Source: Paraburkholderia sediminicola | GTDB lineage: Bacteria > Pseudomonadota > Gammaproteobacteria > Burkholderiales > Burkholderiaceae | NCBI RefSeq assembly: GCF_902859805.1 | Contig: NZ_CADIKC010000007.1 | Coordinates: 310,001-374,000, forward strand | Reading direction: 5' to 3' | Length of the DNA stretch: 64,000 bases | Part shown: piece by piece, positions 26,647 through 35,929 of the stretch | How the letters are laid out: every line of letters starts with the position of its first letter | Position numbering within the stretch: position 1 is the first letter of the stretch | Notes under the pieces: generated by a model | The model's input: the letters and a program-made list of their open reading frames with translations, nothing else | What the model was told of the DNA's origin: nothing | Databases searched by the model: none | Translations under genes and position numbers: made by a program

Positions 26647-29600
26647 ATGTCGCCCATGTCAGATCCCCGCTTCGTTCATCTTCGCGTCCACTCCGAATTC
26701 TCGATTGCCGACGGCATCGTGCGTCTTGACGACATCGTCAAGGCCGCCGCCAAAGACGGTCAGGGTGCGCTCGCCCTTACCGACCTCGGCAACGCGTTCG
26801 GCCTCGTCCGTTTCTACAAGGAAGCCCGCGGCAAAGGGGTCAAACCCATTGCCGGCTGCGACGTCTGGATCACCAATCCCGACGACCGCGAGAAGCCTTC
26901 CCGTTTGCTGCTGCTGGTCAAGAACCGGCGCGGCTATCTGAATCTGTGCGAGCTGCTCAGCAAGGCATCGCTCACCAACCAGTATCGCGGCCGTGCGGAA
27001 ATCGAAGCCGGCTGGCTCGAATCCGGTCTGGGCGAGGGGCTGCTCGCGTTGTCGGGCGCGCAACAGGGCGACATTGCCCTCGCGCTCGCGGCGGGTAACG
27101 AAGAAGCGGCCAAACGCAATGCATTGCATTGGGCGAAGGTGTTCCCTGGCGGCTTCTATATCGAACTGCAACGCTGCGGTCAGCCGGGCGGCGAGCAGTA
27201 CGTGCAGCAGGCGGTTGCGCTCGCGGCGTCGCTGAAATTGCCGGTGGTGGCCACGCATCCCATGCAGTTCATGACGCCGGACGATTTCACCGCGCACGAA
27301 GCGCGCGTGTGTATTTCGGAAGGCGATATCCTGGCGAATCCGCGTCGCTCGAAGCGCTTTACGTCCGAGCAGTATTTCCGCACGCAGCAAGAAATGGCGG
27401 CGCTGTTCGCCGACCTGCCGTCGGCGCTCGCCAATAGTGTTGAAATCGCCAAGCGCTGCAACCTGACGCTCGAACTCGGTAAGCCGAAGCTGCCGCTCTT
27501 TCCGACTCCCGACGGTATGTCGCTCGACGACTACCTCGTGCAATTGTCAAAAGAGGGCCTCGAAAAGCGTCTCGAACAGTTGTATCCGGATGCGGCCGAG
27601 CGCGAAGCACAGCGCGAAACGTATTACCAGCGCCTCGAATTCGAGTGCGGCACGATCATCAAGATGGGCTTTCCGGGCTACTTCCTGATCGTTGCGGACT
27701 TTATCAACTGGGCCAAGAACAACGGCGTGCCGGTTGGCCCGGGCCGGGGCTCGGGTGCAGGTTCGCTGGTCGCGTATGCGCTCGGCGTGACCGACCTCGA
27801 TCCGCTGCGCTACAACCTGCTGTTCGAACGTTTTCTGAATCCGGAACGTGTGTCGATGCCCGACTTCGACATCGACTTCTGCCAGCACGGCCGCGATCGT
27901 GTGATTCAGTACGTGAAGGAAAAATACGGCGCGGACGCCGTGTCGCAGATCGCCACCTTCGGCACGATGGCGGCGAAAGCGGCGGTGCGCGACATCGGCC
28001 GCGTGCTCGATCTCGGCTATATGTTCACGGACGGCATCGCCAAGCTGATTCCGTTCAAGCCGGGCAAGCACGTCACCATCGCCGACGCGATGAAGGAAGA
28101 GCCGCTCCTGCAGGAGCGCTTCGATAACGAAGACGAAGTGCATCAGCTGCTTGAACTCGCGCAACGCGTGGAAGGCCTCACGCGTAACGTCGGTATGCAC
28201 GCCGGCGGCGTGTTGATTGCGCCCGGCAAGCTGACCGATTTCTGCCCGCTCTATACGCAGGGCGACGAAAGCGGCGTTGTGAGCCAGTACGACAAGGACG
28301 ACGTCGAAGCCGTCGGCCTCGTGAAGTTCGACTTTTTGGGCCTCACCACGCTGACCATTCTGGATTGGGCCGAGCGCTATATCCGCCGTCTCGATCCGTC
28401 GAAGAAAGACTGGTCGCTCGCGCAGGTGCCGCTCGACGACGCGGCGTCGTTCTCGATCCTGAAGAAAGCGAATACGGTCGCCGTGTTCCAGCTGGAAAGC
28501 CGCGGCATGCAAGGCATGCTGAAAGACGCGCAGCCTGACCGCTTCGAGGACATCATCGCGCTGGTCGCGTTGTACCGTCCGGGTCCGATGGACCTGATCC
28601 CGAGCTTCTGCGCACGTAAGCACGGCCGCGAAGTGGTGGAGTATCCCGATCCGCGTGTTGAATCTGTTCTGAAAGAGACCTACGGCATCATGGTCTACCA
28701 GGAGCAGGTGATGCAGATGGCGCAGATCATCGGCGGCTACTCGCTCGGCGGCGCCGACTTGCTGCGTCGCGCGATGGGTAAGAAGAAGGCCGAAGAAATG
28801 GCCGAGCATCGCGAGCTGTTCCGCCAGGGCGCCGGGAAGAACGGGCTGGCCGGCGAGAAAGCGGACGAAATCTTCGACTTGATGGAGAAGTTCGCGGGCT
28901 ACGGCTTCAACAAGTCGCACGCGGCGGCGTATGCGCTGCTTGCGTACCACACCGCATGGCTGAAGGCGCACCATCCGGCCGAATTCATGGCGGCGAATAT
29001 GTCGCTCGCCATGGACGATACGGACAAGGTCAAGATCCTGTTCGAGGATTGCCTCACGAACAAGATGGCCGTGCTGCCGCCGGACGTCAATCTGTCGGCG
29101 TACCGGTTCGAGCCGGTCGCGGAAGCGGACGGCAAGCGCTCGAAAACGATCCGCTACGGACTCGGCGCGATCAAGGGCAGCGGCCAGAACGCGATCGAAG
29201 AAATTATCCGTGCACGCGAAGAAGGTCCGTTCATCGACATCTTCGATTTCTGCAACCGGGTCGACCGCCGGATCGTCAATCGCCGCACGGTGGAAGCCTT
29301 GATCCGCGCCGGTGCGTTCGACACGCTGCACGCGAATCGCGCGCAGCTGATCGCCTCGGTCTCGCTGGCCATGGAAGCCGCCGAGCAGGCCAGCGCCAAC
29401 GCGATGCAGGCGGGCCTGTTCGACATGGGCGATGCGCCGTCGCAAGGTCACGAACTGGTCGACGAGCCGGAATGGCCGGAAAAGAAGAAGCTGCAGGAAG
29501 AGAAGGCCGCGCTCGGCTTTTACCTGTCTGGCCATCTGTTCGATGCCTACAAGGACGAAGTGCGCCGTTTCGTGCGCCAGAAGATCGGCGAATTGAAGGA

Positions 29601-30222
29601 AGGGCGCGACAAGCTGGTCGCGGGTGTGATCGCGTCGCTGCGCACGCAGATGACCCAGCGCGGCAAGATGCTGATCGCGCTGCTCGACGACGGCACTGGT
29701 CAATGCGAAGTCACCGTCTTCAACGAGACCTTTGAAGCGCACAAGCAGCTGTTCAAGGAAGACGAGCTGCTCGTGGTGCAAGGCTCGGCGCGTAACGACG
29801 CATTCACCGGCGGCATCCGCTTCACGGTCGATACGGTGATGGACCTCGGCCGTGCCCGCTGTCGCTATGCGGAAGCCGTGAAGGTGCAGATGAACGGCAA
29901 TGCGGACGCATTGGCGCTGCGGCGTGTGCTCGAAGCGCATAGCGCGGGTAAGGACGAGCCGCAAGCTGCGCCGGCGCCGGCGGCGTCATCGCGGGGTGGC
30001 AATGGCGGTGGTGGCGGCCGCAACGGCGGCGGTTATGGCGGCGGTGGCCAGCGTCAGGCTGTGCAGATTCCGAACGGCCTTGCAGTGCAGGTGGTTTATC
30101 GCAGCGAAAACGCGCAAGGCGAAATGCGTCTGGGCGACGCGTGGCGCGTGAAGCCGACTGACGAACTGCTCGCGGCGTTGCGCGGCGAATTTGCCGGAAG
30201 CTCGATCGAAATCGTTTATTGA
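26647..30222 (+). CDS. dnaE: DNA polymerase III alpha subunit
   Basis: A 1191-residue replicative polymerase. The N-terminal PHP domain starts FVHLRVHSEFSIADG. The C-family polymerase core holds GPGRGSGAGSLVAYALG and the catalytic aspartates in MPDFDIDFC. The FNKSHAAAYALLAYHTAWLK stretch and the OB fold (LRTQMTQRGKMLIALLDDGTG) follow. Near the C-terminus (about residues 1113-1136) there is a glycine-rich insert (GGNGGGGGRNGGG...) that I do not associate with E. coli DnaE. ATG at 26647 has GGAG five bases upstream; an internal ATG at 26656 is a less likely alternative. This is the replicase of the main chromosome. Confidence 0.98.
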   Translation: MSPMSDPRFVHLRVHSEFSIADGIVRLDDIVKAAAKDGQGALALTDLGNAFGLVRFYKEARGKGVKPIAGCDVWITNPDDREKPSRLLLLVKNRRGYLNLCELLSKASLTNQYRGRAEIEAGWLESGLGEGLLALSGAQQGDIALALAAGNEEAAKRNALHWAKVFPGGFYIELQRCGQPGGEQYVQQAVALAASLKLPVVATHPMQFMTPDDFTAHEARVCISEGDILANPRRSKRFTSEQYFRTQQEMAALFADLPSALANSVEIAKRCNLTLELGKPKLPLFPTPDGMSLDDYLVQLSKEGLEKRLEQLYPDAAEREAQRETYYQRLEFECGTIIKMGFPGYFLIVADFINWAKNNGVPVGPGRGSGAGSLVAYALGVTDLDPLRYNLLFERFLNPERVSMPDFDIDFCQHGRDRVIQYVKEKYGADAVSQIATFGTMAAKAAVRDIGRVLDLGYMFTDGIAKLIPFKPGKHVTIADAMKEEPLLQERFDNEDEVHQLLELAQRVEGLTRNVGMHAGGVLIAPGKLTDFCPLYTQGDESGVVSQYDKDDVEAVGLVKFDFLGLTTLTILDWAERYIRRLDPSKKDWSLAQVPLDDAASFSILKKANTVAVFQLESRGMQGMLKDAQPDRFEDIIALVALYRPGPMDLIPSFCARKHGREVVEYPDPRVESVLKETYGIMVYQEQVMQMAQIIGGYSLGGADLLRRAMGKKKAEEMAEHRELFRQGAGKNGLAGEKADEIFDLMEKFAGYGFNKSHAAAYALLAYHTAWLKAHHPAEFMAANMSLAMDDTDKVKILFEDCLTNKMAVLPPDVNLSAYRFEPVAEADGKRSKTIRYGLGAIKGSGQNAIEEIIRAREEGPFIDIFDFCNRVDRRIVNRRTVEALIRAGAFDTLHANRAQLIASVSLAMEAAEQASANAMQAGLFDMGDAPSQGHELVDEPEWPEKKKLQEEKAALGFYLSGHLFDAYKDEVRRFVRQKIGELKEGRDKLVAGVIASLRTQMTQRGKMLIALLDDGTGQCEVTVFNETFEAHKQLFKEDELLVVQGSARNDAFTGGIRFTVDTVMDLGRARCRYAEAVKVQMNGNADALALRRVLEAHSAGKDEPQAAPAPAASSRGGNGGGGGRNGGGYGGGGQRQAVQIPNGLAVQVVYRSENAQGEMRLGDAWRVKPTDELLAALRGEFAGSSIEIVY

Positions 30223-30364
30223 TGTCTGGTTTGCCTGCGCGGGTGGCATCGCCGCGCGGGCAAAGCTGATGCTACCCGAGTGGTCTTGATGCGAAAGCTG
30301 GTCACGCTGCGCGTATTACCATCTGACCGTTGCCAAAGAATGCAGTGTGGCGACAGTGAGCCGA

Positions 30365-31132
30365 TCACTCCTCGCGCCGCGTCTGTTCCCCCATACGCGC
30401 CAGCTTCAGAAACCGGTAGTACACCGTTTCGGCATTGAACACCGCGATCATAAAACCCGCGCGGCCGTCGAGAAATCCACGCCGCAGCACATAGGTCCGC
30501 ACGAACGCCCACGCGCCGCGCCCGAGCGCCTTGCCAAAACTGCCGCGTTTGCCGGCGGCGTGACGTTGCTGCGCACCCGCTGTCGAATACGCGTCGAGCT
30601 TGCGCAATACGCCTTCGAAGTCCTCATAGGAGTAGTGCATCAGCTTGCCGGTCAGGCGCTGCGACGGCGTGTCGAATACGAGGCGCTCGTGCACGAGGTC
30701 GTCGGAGAAACGCGCGGCGCCACGTTTGAACAGGCGCGGAATCCAGTCCGGATACCAGCCGCTGTGATGAATCCAGTGGCCGCAAAAGCTCGACAGCCGG
30801 TCCACCGCGTAGACGTCGGCGGTGGGCGCGGCCAGCGTCGCGCGGATTGCCGCGGCCAGTTCCGGCGTGACGATTTCGTCGGCGTCGAGCGAGAGAATCC
30901 AGCTGGTGGTCAGCGCGTCCACGGCGCGGTTTTTTTGTGGACCGAAGCCGGGCCAGTCGGTTTGCTCCAGCACGCGCGCGCCGTGTGCCCTGGCGATCTC
31001 GGCGGTACCGTCGGTGCTGCCGCCGTCGATCACGACGATCTGATCGGCGAACGCCACGGCCTGCAGGCATTCGGCCAGTCGCGCCGCCGCGTTTTTGGTG
31101 ATGATGGCGACGCCGAGGGTGGTTTCTTGCAT
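30365..31132 (-). CDS. family 2 glycosyltransferase, LPS core type (WaaE/KdtX-like)
   Basis: A 255-residue GT-A fold glycosyltransferase. The start MQETTLGVAIITKNAAARL leads into the nucleotide-sugar site (VVIDGGSTDGT) and the DxD-like LSLDADE motif. The HSGWYPDWIPRLFKRG and HYSYEDFEGVLRKLDAYS stretches are typical of WaaE/KdtX LPS core beta-glucosyltransferases. It stands opposite msbA, with its start about 240 bp from the msbA start, in a lipopolysaccharide gene neighbourhood. The sugar it transfers is not known. Confidence 0.88.
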   Translation of the reverse strand: MQETTLGVAIITKNAAARLAECLQAVAFADQIVVIDGGSTDGTAEIARAHGARVLEQTDWPGFGPQKNRAVDALTTSWILSLDADEIVTPELAAAIRATLAAPTADVYAVDRLSSFCGHWIHHSGWYPDWIPRLFKRGAARFSDDLVHERLVFDTPSQRLTGKLMHYSYEDFEGVLRKLDAYSTAGAQQRHAAGKRGSFGKALGRGAWAFVRTYVLRRGFLDGRAGFMIAVFNAETVYYRFLKLARMGEQTRREE

Positions 31133-31292
31133 ACCTGAATTGCGTGGAGGGTGCAGGGTGGCGAAATGGGTCGCGCAAGTATACACAGCGCGCGGTGGCC
31201 GTGGCCGTACGTGTCCGCGGGCCGCTGTCGGCCTGTGAATCCGGCCGGATCTGGTCAATTCATCACTACCGGCCGCACAATCCGCAACCGTT

Positions 31293-31298
31293 TACAAT
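31293..31298 (+). promoter_or_regulatory. candidate -10 element for msbA
   Basis: TACAAT lies 75 bp upstream of the msbA start in the divergent spacer. No clear -35 hexamer is found at the expected spacing. Confidence 0.3.
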
Positions 31299-31372
31299 GC
31301 CGTATTTAATTTTACGTGCAGCGGGCATTCCGCCCCTTGCGCGGATGCAGTCCCGCATTCCCAGAGGATTCC

Positions 31373-33166
31373 TTGAGCGCGAAGCCTACGTTAAGCAAAC
31401 CCATCGGTTCAGGTGAGGCATCGTCGCCTGCCGTCGTCTTCCGGCGCTTGTGGCCATATATCAAGCCGCTGTTGTGGGTGGTGGTCGGCGCGATCGTCGC
31501 AATGGCGGTGAGCGCCGGCACCGACGCAGCGATCCCCGCCTTGCTCAAACCGCTGCTGGACAAGGGTTTCGGCGCACATGCCAACGACAACGCCAAGTGG
31601 TTCGTGCCGGCCGCGGTGATCGGCCTCGCGCTGATTCGCGGCGTGTCGCAATACGCTTCGGGTTATCTGCTTGCCTACGTATCGAACAAGATCCTGCTCG
31701 ATCTGCGCCTGAAGATGTTCGATCGCATGATCCACACGAGCGTGGCGTTCTTCCAGCGCGAAACCGCGAGCACGGTGATCAACGCGATCGTGTTCGAGGT
31801 GAACCAGATTCTCAACGTGTTGTTGAGCGTGCTGGTCACGCTGGTGCGCGATTCGCTGACGGTGGTCTTCCTGCTCGGCTACCTGTTTTATCTGAACTGG
31901 CGTCTGACGCTGATCGTCGCGGTGCTGCTGCCGGGGATTGGCTGGCTGGTGGGCAAGATCAACCGCCGTTTGCGGCGCCTGAACCGCGAGCATCAACTGC
32001 TGACCAACGAACTGTCGTACATCGTCGAAGAGACAGTGGGCGGCTACAAGGTCGTGAAGGTGCACAACGGCGAGCAGTACGAGACGGACCGCTTCACGGC
32101 GATGAGCAAGCGTCTGCGCGGCTACGCCATGCGCATGACCGTCTCCGGCGGCCTCGCGCAGCCGTTGACGCAGTTCCTCGCGTCGATCGCGCTTGCCGTG
32201 GTGATTACGATTGCCGTGGTGCAGTCGTCGTCGGATCAGACTACGGTGGGCGGCTTTGTGGCGTTCGTCACGTCGATGCTGCTGATCATCTCGCCGCTTA
32301 AGCACCTGATGGACGTGAACCAGCCGCTGCAACGCGGCATGACGGCGTGCGAGCTGATTTTCGGCCTGATCGACGAGCCCTCCGAACCGGAAGGCGGCGG
32401 CAAGCCGCTTGACCGCGCTCACGGCGAAGTGGAATTCCGCAACGTATCGTTCACCTACGGCAGCAATGCCACGCATGGCCGCAACACGCTCGACCAGGTG
32501 TCGTTCAAGGTGGCGCCGGGCGAAATGGTGGCGCTTGCAGGGCCGTCGGGCAGCGGCAAGACCACGCTGGTGAATCTGCTGCCGCGCTTTTTCGATCCGA
32601 CCGGCGGGGAGATTCTGGTCGACGGTGTCGCGCTGCCTGAATACGGCCTGCACGCGCTGCGTAGCCAGATCGCGATGGTGAGCCAGGACGTGGTGCTGTT
32701 CAACGATACGGTGGCGAACAACGTTGCTTATGGCCAGCCGGCCGATCCGGACAAGGTCAAGGCGGCGCTGCGCGCGGCTAACCTTTGGGACACCGTCGAG
32801 GCGATGCCCTCGGGCATCGATACGCTGGTCGGCGACAACGGCATGATGCTCTCGGGCGGCCAACGCCAGCGTCTGGCGATCGCGCGCGCGATCTACAAGG
32901 ACGCGCCGATCCTGATTCTCGACGAAGCCACCTCAGCGCTGGATTCGGAATCCGAACGCCACGTGCAGGCGGCGCTGGAAACCTTGATGAAGGGCCGGAC
33001 CACGCTCGTGATCGCGCACCGTTTGTCGACTATCGAACGCGCCGACCGGATTCTGGTGATGGATGCAGGGCACATCGTCGAGCGCGGTAGCCATCGCGAG
33101 CTGCTGGCGCAAGGCGGGCTGTACGCGCATTTGCATCGCATCCAGTTCCAGCAGGACGCAGCGTAA
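31373..33166 (+). CDS. msbA: lipid A flippase, ABC transporter MsbA
   Basis: A 597-residue half-transporter that flips lipid A-core across the inner membrane. The N-terminal half has six membrane helices (from PLLWVVVGAIVAMAV onward). The ATPase half has Walker A GPSGSGKTT, the Q loop MVSQDVVLFNDT, signature LSGGQRQRLAIARAI, Walker B ILILDEATSALD and switch His in IAHRLST. I place the start at TTG 31373: it follows AGAGGA directly and yields a normal SAKPTLSKPIGSGE N-terminus. The in-frame ATG 57 bases upstream has no ribosome site and an odd leader. It is located in the LPS cluster. Confidence 0.95.
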   Translation: MSAKPTLSKPIGSGEASSPAVVFRRLWPYIKPLLWVVVGAIVAMAVSAGTDAAIPALLKPLLDKGFGAHANDNAKWFVPAAVIGLALIRGVSQYASGYLLAYVSNKILLDLRLKMFDRMIHTSVAFFQRETASTVINAIVFEVNQILNVLLSVLVTLVRDSLTVVFLLGYLFYLNWRLTLIVAVLLPGIGWLVGKINRRLRRLNREHQLLTNELSYIVEETVGGYKVVKVHNGEQYETDRFTAMSKRLRGYAMRMTVSGGLAQPLTQFLASIALAVVITIAVVQSSSDQTTVGGFVAFVTSMLLIISPLKHLMDVNQPLQRGMTACELIFGLIDEPSEPEGGGKPLDRAHGEVEFRNVSFTYGSNATHGRNTLDQVSFKVAPGEMVALAGPSGSGKTTLVNLLPRFFDPTGGEILVDGVALPEYGLHALRSQIAMVSQDVVLFNDTVANNVAYGQPADPDKVKAALRAANLWDTVEAMPSGIDTLVGDNGMMLSGGQRQRLAIARAIYKDAPILILDEATSALDSESERHVQAALETLMKGRTTLVIAHRLSTIERADRILVMDAGHIVERGSHRELLAQGGLYAHLHRIQFQQDAA

Positions 33167-33221
33167 GAAGCGTCGGTCGGGCGCGCGGCCTGTGTCCGCG
33201 CCCGAGCCCGACCCGGCAGCA

Positions 33222-34382
33222 TCAGGCGAATTCGCGCCTGAACGGCTGTGACAACTGTTTGCCGATCGCGCCCATCACCTCTGCCGGCGCGATCTCGTCG
33301 ACGCCGCTGGTGCTCTGGATGCCGATCGAATGGCATTGCCCGGTAAGCCGTAGATAGGGCGGCTCGCGGTCGGAAAAGAGCGAAACGCTTGGCGTCGGTG
33401 TCGAATGCGCAACATGCATCAAGCCGCCATCCGCGCCTACGAACAAGGCGGCCTTCGACACCACCTCCCGCGACTGCAACAGCGTCAACTGGCCGACGCA
33501 CGAACTGACTTCGAGCCGGCTGAAACGCTGTTCGAGCAGCTCACGCGCCATCGCCAACCCGTTGTCCGACCCGACCAGCACGACGTGCTTCGGCATGTCG
33601 CCGTGCGTGGAGCGGTCGATGAGTTCGAGCAGCGCGCCCCAGTGTCGATACGTGCGATTCGCATCCAGCCCGCCGATCGCCAGCACGAGGAACTGCCCGT
33701 CCGGCAGGAAAGGGAGCACCGACTCGCGAGTGTGAGCATTTGCCGTGAGATACGGCTTGCTCATCGCGACGATTTCTTCCGGCGAATGGCCGAGCGCAAA
33801 CACGTCGTTGACCGCGGCGTGGCTGAAGCAGGTCTGATTGCGATCCGGCCCGAAGAAATACTGGAACAGACAGGCGTACGGCAAGTGCTTGAAGTGCCGG
33901 CTTTTCAGCTTGATCGACGGCAGGTTGTACTCCGACATCAGGATCGCGTCGTATTGCCGCCCCTCGAGCGCACCCAGGTCGGAAAACACGTTCCCGAAGA
34001 CGTCGTCCTCTTCGAACAGCGTGTGCAGGTTCGGCAGCGTGAACAGGTCGATCTCGACGCCGTGCCCCTTTAGCAGCGCGCGCCCGGACATGTCCATGGT
34101 CGCGTCGCCGAAATTGCGCTTGCCGGTGTAGATCCAGAGCAGCCGCTTCGCCGTTGCGGCGCTGGCTAGTTCAAGGCGCGTCTGTCCATGCCATTTCAGC
34201 AGCAAATGCTTGTGCAGGTACTTCTTGACGATTTTCGCGCGCGGCGTCTTTTGCAGAAATGTCTCAGGCTCGTGAGCAACACCCGCATACGGAATGCGGG
34301 TGGAGCGGGTCACGGCCGTCTCTACGATTCTTTTCAGGGCGCCGGGTGCGCTGCGATAGAGCGCGCGCATCAATCGATTCAT
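33222..34382 (-). CDS. family 9 glycosyltransferase (heptosyltransferase-like)
   Basis: A 386-residue GT-B fold enzyme. The C-terminal half has the GT9 pattern: FLVLAIGGLDANRTYRHWGAL, HVVLVGSDNGLAMA, CVGQLTLLQS and the donor site ALFVGADGGLMHVAHSTPTPSVSLFS. Members usually add heptose to the LPS inner core. The N-terminal region is divergent, so this may be an outer-core or modified transferase. It is convergent with msbA (gap about 55 bp) and divergent from the O-antigen ligase gene. Confidence 0.85.
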   Translation of the reverse strand: MNRLMRALYRSAPGALKRIVETAVTRSTRIPYAGVAHEPETFLQKTPRAKIVKKYLHKHLLLKWHGQTRLELASAATAKRLLWIYTGKRNFGDATMDMSGRALLKGHGVEIDLFTLPNLHTLFEEDDVFGNVFSDLGALEGRQYDAILMSEYNLPSIKLKSRHFKHLPYACLFQYFFGPDRNQTCFSHAAVNDVFALGHSPEEIVAMSKPYLTANAHTRESVLPFLPDGQFLVLAIGGLDANRTYRHWGALLELIDRSTHGDMPKHVVLVGSDNGLAMARELLEQRFSRLEVSSCVGQLTLLQSREVVSKAALFVGADGGLMHVAHSTPTPSVSLFSDREPPYLRLTGQCHSIGIQSTSGVDEIAPAEVMGAIGKQLSQPFRREFA

Positions 34383-34542
34383 TGCTGAGATGGCGAGGTA
34401 TGGCCAGAATGTGGGGCGACTTGAGGACCTGGCCCGTGTACGGGCGGTGGTGGCCGGTCGTGGCGGCCGACCGGTATCTTACCAATATCCCGGCGGGGCG
34501 CGCACAAGCCGTCGGATTAGTCGGATAGGCACGCGAACCCGG

Positions 34543-34548
34543 TACAAT
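34543..34548 (+). promoter_or_regulatory. candidate -10 element for waaL
   Basis: TACAAT in the sequence ggtacaataccgg lies about 60 bp upstream of the O-antigen ligase start. The same TACAATACCGG string occurs at the rhlE promoter. No good -35 match is seen. Confidence 0.35.
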
Positions 34549-34608
34549 ACCGGGGCCAACATCCCGGTCGCACGCCAGTTGTCGCGCGGCCGGTTAAATT
34601 CATAAGAC

Positions 34609-35913
34609 ATGTCGACGCCCGCCAAACAATCTTCCCTGAGCGTCAACTTACGAAGCCTGCTGCCAGCGTTATTCCTCCTCACGTATCCATCGGCCACCCT
34701 GCTGATACACGGTGGTGGGAGCGCACTATCGATCGCGGCAGTGATGGTCTCGCTCGTATTGCTCGCCTTGCCCAGAAACTGGGGCGGCCTGCGGCCGCTG
34801 CAGTGGGATCGTGTCGACGTCGCGCTCTGCATCGCCACCGCGTCCCCGTTTCTGGCGGTGCTGCTCGGCGGCGCCTGGCATGGCGCGGTCGTCGCCAGTA
34901 CGCTCGATTCACCTTCCCGATTCTTTGCTGCCGCACCGCTCTTTCTGGTGTTGCGGCGTGCCTTGCCGCGCACCCTCGCCTGGGCCGACCTGTCGTTCGC
35001 GCTGGCGGGGCTGGCGGCGCTCGGCATTCTGCTGATCGCGCCGCGCGACTGGGGTTTCGGCCGGCTCAGCAGCCAGTTCCTGAACCCGATTCACTTCGGC
35101 GACATCGCCCTGGTAATGGGCGCGCTGTCCGTGCTTTCGCTGAACTGGTGGCGCAAGGACCGGCTGGCGGTACGCGTCGTCAAGATGGCAGGGTTGTTCG
35201 CGGGACTGGCCGCGTCGCTGATAACCGGCTCGCGCGGCGGATGGATCGCGATTCCGGTGGTCGCGGCGATGATCCTGTATGCGCGCAGCCGCGGCAAATC
35301 GCGCCGGTGGAAGGTGTTGCTGCCGGCTGCGATCGTCGCGATCCTCGTCGGCGTGTACGTATTCTCGCCGACCGCACGCGACCGCGTCGGCGACGTCTCG
35401 TCGGATATCGTTCAGTACACGCACGGCAACAAGGACACGCCGCTCGGGATTCGCCTGCAGCTTTACGAGGCGGCGGCACGGATCGTGGAGAACCATCCGC
35501 TGCTGGGCCTCGGCGGCGATGGCTTCCGTGACAGCATGGAGTCGTTCGCCAAGTCGGGCCTGCTGACGCCAGCCGCCGCGCAATTGGGCCGGGGCGAGAC
35601 GCACAATCAGCTGTTCGCTTACATGACCGATTACGGCATTGTCGGCGGTCTTGCGCTGCTGTCGATCTACGTCGTGCCCGGAGCGATCTTCTGGCGGCGC
35701 CTGAACGCGCCAACCGTGCCGGCGCGGCGCGCGGCCCTGATGGGACTGACTTTCGTCGTCGCGTTCTGGATTTTCGGGCTGACAGTCGAAACTTTCGATC
35801 TGAAGGTGACCGTGTCGTTCTACGCGTCGGTCATTGCGATCCTTGCGGCGGCTTCCGCCTATGCGGACCGTCGCGGGCAGTATCACGACGTTCAGCGCGA
35901 ACCTCTTCAATGA
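34609..35913 (+). CDS. waaL: O-antigen ligase family membrane protein
   Basis: A 434-residue protein with about 11-12 hydrophobic segments. The Wzy_C/ligase region is visible: LITGSRGGWIAIPVVAAM, a large periplasmic loop with GLGGDGFRDSMESF, and GRGETHNQLFAYMTDYGIVGGLALLSIY, whose His and Arg are conserved in ligases that join O-antigen to lipid A-core. It starts the rightward LPS sub-operon; two glycosyltransferase genes follow, the first after 16 bp. A hydrophobic protein of this type could also be an O-antigen polymerase, but the neighbours favour ligase. Confidence 0.85.
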   Translation: MSTPAKQSSLSVNLRSLLPALFLLTYPSATLLIHGGGSALSIAAVMVSLVLLALPRNWGGLRPLQWDRVDVALCIATASPFLAVLLGGAWHGAVVASTLDSPSRFFAAAPLFLVLRRALPRTLAWADLSFALAGLAALGILLIAPRDWGFGRLSSQFLNPIHFGDIALVMGALSVLSLNWWRKDRLAVRVVKMAGLFAGLAASLITGSRGGWIAIPVVAAMILYARSRGKSRRWKVLLPAAIVAILVGVYVFSPTARDRVGDVSSDIVQYTHGNKDTPLGIRLQLYEAAARIVENHPLLGLGGDGFRDSMESFAKSGLLTPAAAQLGRGETHNQLFAYMTDYGIVGGLALLSIYVVPGAIFWRRLNAPTVPARRAALMGLTFVVAFWIFGLTVETFDLKVTVSFYASVIAILAAASAYADRRGQYHDVQREPLQ

Positions 35914-35929
35914 AACCTGACGTCATCCC

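Noticed and set aside
27547..29964. 805-codon minus-strand open frame inside dnaE
   Set aside because: It is a shadow of the conserved dnaE frame, with no recognisable domain and abnormal composition.
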